Below, in pieces: positions 62,548 to 64,000 of a stretch of DNA of 64,000 nt. The stretch comes from Candidatus Dadabacteria bacterium UBA1144 (GTDB lineage Bacteria > Desulfobacterota_D > UBA1144). The stretch's first letter is position 1; every line of letters starts with the position of its first letter. Made by a program: the position numbers and the translations under genes. The stretch lies in NCBI GenBank assembly GCA_002311855.1, contig DCAB01000013.1, forward strand, positions 1-64,000. Direction: 5' to 3'. Under the pieces are notes generated by a model that worked only from the letters and a program-made list of their open reading frames with translations, had not been told where the DNA came from and did not search any database.

Positions 62548-63324
62548 ATGAGCATTGATGAACAAGAATTTTTATCTGGTTTGGTTTTTTATGAAAACTC
62601 CGATTTTTCTAAAGTGAGAAACAAAAAAGGTTTTTGCTGTCCAGTTTGTGATAATACCGGTGTTATTTACTCCAAAAAGGGCGTATCTTTTTGCACAAGA
62701 AGACAAGGCATCAATACGTACAACTCATCTTCTATCCCGGCAAGATTTTCAAAATGTAGAAATACCAGACTTGATAATGGGAATTGGCAAATTAGAGAAA
62801 GATCAATTCAAGACGCTTTGGAGTATGGTGTTAAGTATTTAAAAGAATACCCGAATATTCTTCCTCCTTTTTTCGTAGGCTCACCGGGTCTTGGGAAAAC
62901 ACACCTTTCCGTGTCAATCATAAGCGAGCTAATTTTTGCACAAAATAAAAAATGTCTTTTTAAAGAGTTCAGAGAGTTGCTAGCAGACATAAAAGATATA
63001 TATGTAAAAAACGAATCAGAAAAAGAATACGTCGACGATCTTTGCCGGTACGACGTATTGGTTATAGATGATCTTGGTGCAACAAGGATGAGCGAATGGG
63101 AAACAAGTGTCCTTGATAGTCTCATTGCTAAGAGATACAACTCCAAAAGACATACGATTTTTAATTCTAATCTAACTTTTCTTAATAGCAAAAAGCACAA
63201 ACAATCGGATTCGGGGAAAATATTAGATTATAAAATTGGTGAGAGGAATATCTCTAGAATATTCGAAATGTGCAAGGTACTCGAGCTGAGTGGTAGTGAT
63301 TTTAGAAGGAAATCTAAATCTTAA
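62548..63324 (+). CDS. DnaC/DnaI-like helicase-loader AAA+ ATPase
   Basis: ATPase related to replicative helicase loaders and IstB. An N-terminal cysteine cluster (FCCPVCDNTG and SFCTRR) resembles the zinc site of DnaI-type loaders; the Walker A motif is GSPGLGKTHL at about residues 112-121 and Walker B is LVIDDLGATRMSEWE. GERNISRIFEM carries a likely arginine finger. 258 aa. A weak AAAGGA ribosome site precedes the ATG. There is no transposase nearby, so a chromosomal DNA-replication role is more likely than IstB. Confidence 0.8.
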   Translation: MSIDEQEFLSGLVFYENSDFSKVRNKKGFCCPVCDNTGVIYSKKGVSFCTRRQGINTYNSSSIPARFSKCRNTRLDNGNWQIRERSIQDALEYGVKYLKEYPNILPPFFVGSPGLGKTHLSVSIISELIFAQNKKCLFKEFRELLADIKDIYVKNESEKEYVDDLCRYDVLVIDDLGATRMSEWETSVLDSLIAKRYNSKRHTIFNSNLTFLNSKKHKQSDSGKILDYKIGERNISRIFEMCKVLELSGSDFRRKSKS

Positions 63325-63677
63325 AAAGTAAGTACAGTGTAACCATTATCAACTAATTTTTTAAAGCTGGGGTGTCCGTTATACTCATCCAGCAGGTTTA
63401 TGGCGTTAACGGTAACTACGTCTGTAACTTTAAAAGCACCAGCACAATAACCACAAACTCCAGCAATTTTATCTTTTACAGAATCAAATAGGTCATTATA
63501 TTTACCGTCTTTTTCGTTAAATTTACCTATCCATTTGGTTCCTGCACCATCAAAAATTATTTGGACTTCGTCACCAGCTTCTTTAAATTCCTTTGCCGTC
63601 ATTAAAGCATTAACCGCTCTTCCAAAATCTCCTTTTGTTTCGATATCTGCAAATATAACAATTGCGACTTTCGACAT
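63321..63677 (-). CDS. DsrE/DsrF-like family protein
   Basis: Small soluble protein of the DsrE fold, linked in other bacteria to sulfur relay. KVAIVIFADIETKGDFGRA at the start and the cysteine pair in VCGYCAGAFKV (about residues 77-88) are visible. A perfect GGAGGT ribosome site lies 7 bases before ATG 63677; an earlier in-frame ATG (63701) would add eight residues. 118 aa. Its 3' end overlaps the loader gene by 4 bases. Confidence 0.8.
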   Translation of the reverse strand: MSKVAIVIFADIETKGDFGRAVNALMTAKEFKEAGDEVQIIFDGAGTKWIGKFNEKDGKYNDLFDSVKDKIAGVCGYCAGAFKVTDVVTVNAINLLDEYNGHPSFKKLVDNGYTVLTF

Positions 63678-63702
63678 AATCAACCTCCATAGTATTTCCA
63701 AA

Positions 63703-63723
63703 TCTCTGAGTCATACACAGAGA
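63703..63723. repeat. Hairpin upstream of the DsrE-like gene
   Basis: TCTCTG and CAGAGA are perfect inverted arms separated by 9 bases, 26 bases before the gene start. No T-run follows, so it is not a terminator. A regulatory role is possible but unproven. Confidence 0.25.
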
Positions 63724-63762
63724 AGATTTTACTACTTTATTATGAAGTATTATAGCTATTTT

Positions 63763-64000
63763 TTAAAATTTTTTTAATTGTACATATTTAGAAAGTAAAT
63801 GTCCTATTAAATAATTCGACCCGGTAATAACAAGTGACCTTTTGTAATTAATTATTTTTGGAATATCTTCATAGTGGATAAATTTTATATTTTTATCATC
63901 AAATTCTTGAACCAACTTATTCGCATCAAATGATCTAGCATGAGGGACATTTACTACGTATATCTTATTTGAGATTTCTTTAATAATATTGATACATTCC
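63763..64000 (-). CDS. folC: Folylpolyglutamate synthase / dihydrofolate synthase, 3' end
   Basis: Only the C-terminal 79 codons are inside the window; the frame is open to the edge. Residues include VVNVPHARSFDA and the closing RSLVITGSNYLIGHLLSKY, which matches the usual FolC ending VTGSLYLVGEVL. It is cut by the window end, and identification rests on this short part. Confidence 0.7.
   Translation of the reverse strand, partial: ECINIIKEISNKIYVVNVPHARSFDANKLVQEFDDKNIKFIHYEDIPKIINYKRSLVITGSNYLIGHLLSKYVQLKKF

Noticed and set aside
1..64000. CRISPR arrays, insertion sequences, prophage or attachment sites
   Set aside because: No spaced direct repeats, transposase-like products or phage structural genes are seen; the window is core genome.

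Overview
This window reads as chromosomal core genome of a very AT-rich, tightly packed, free-living bacterium. Almost every base is coding. Neighbouring genes overlap or sit a few bases apart, and nearly all convergent gene pairs meet or overlap at their stop codons. I see no insertion sequence, prophage, CRISPR array, tRNA or rRNA. The gene set includes System I cytochrome c maturation parts (CcmG, CcmH, CcdA), UbiE, omega subunit, MtaB, YbeY, ScpA/ScpB and S-adenosylhomocysteine hydrolase. It suggests a Gram-negative, proteobacteria-like, respiring organism with a streamlined genome, as in marine plankton. I cannot assign a lineage: the small-type PurL, Bacillus-type PurF, short zinc-less S14, absent L30 and L36 at their usual places, and a flavin-dependent LLM-class oxidoreductase do not point to one familiar group.

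Layout. 1-5876: the end of rpoC coupled to valS. 5868-9447 (minus): purL-purF. 9522-11847: mnmA-mtaB. 11851-12165 (minus): two very small genes downstream of aspS, one apparently frameshifted. 12182-13945 (minus): aspS. 14011-17875: era, a crotonase, a tandem pair of unusual FmdB-like zinc-ribbon proteins, a small hypothetical and hisIE. 17917-20627: rpoZ, a lone hydantoinase A-like gene and a NUDIX hydrolase. 20674-25578: ssb, glmU, glmS, purD. 25637-44277: one long ribosomal supercluster (str, S10, spc and alpha operons) from rpsL to rplQ, including fusA, tuf, secY, adk, map, infA and rpoA. 44287-50850: LLM oxidoreductase, ubiE, a MetF-like gene, an ApbE-like exported protein, ccmH, ccmG, malic enzyme, ccdA. 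50957-57632: pepA, ilvE, a glycosyltransferase, der, ybeY, scpB, scpA. 57636-61763 (minus): M50 protease, XerC/D-like recombinase, ahcY, metK. 61849-64000: rpe, a DnaC/DnaI-like ATPase, a DsrE-like protein and the 3' end of folC.

How genes work together. purF, purL and purD belong to purine synthesis; glmU and glmS make the UDP-GlcNAc precursor of the envelope; ahcY, metK and the MetF-like gene fit the methyl cycle; ccdA, ccmG and ccmH supply reductant and haem-ligation machinery for c-type cytochromes; scpA/scpB and a tyrosine recombinase serve chromosome segregation.

Most notable observations: (a) many first-in-unit genes carry a TANNNT -10-like hexamer ending only 6-8 bases before the start codon, often with a TG extension and no Shine-Dalgarno sequence, which suggests widespread leaderless mRNAs; (b) a tandem pair of zinc-ribbon proteins in which the ribbon is split by a shared, unrecognised domain; (c) a small exported-protein gene that seems to have lost its frame in a T homopolymer, followed by an overlapping 44-codon gene with a strong ribosome site; (d) nested inverted repeats between ccdA and pepA; (e) unusual versions of RpoC, L3 and S14.
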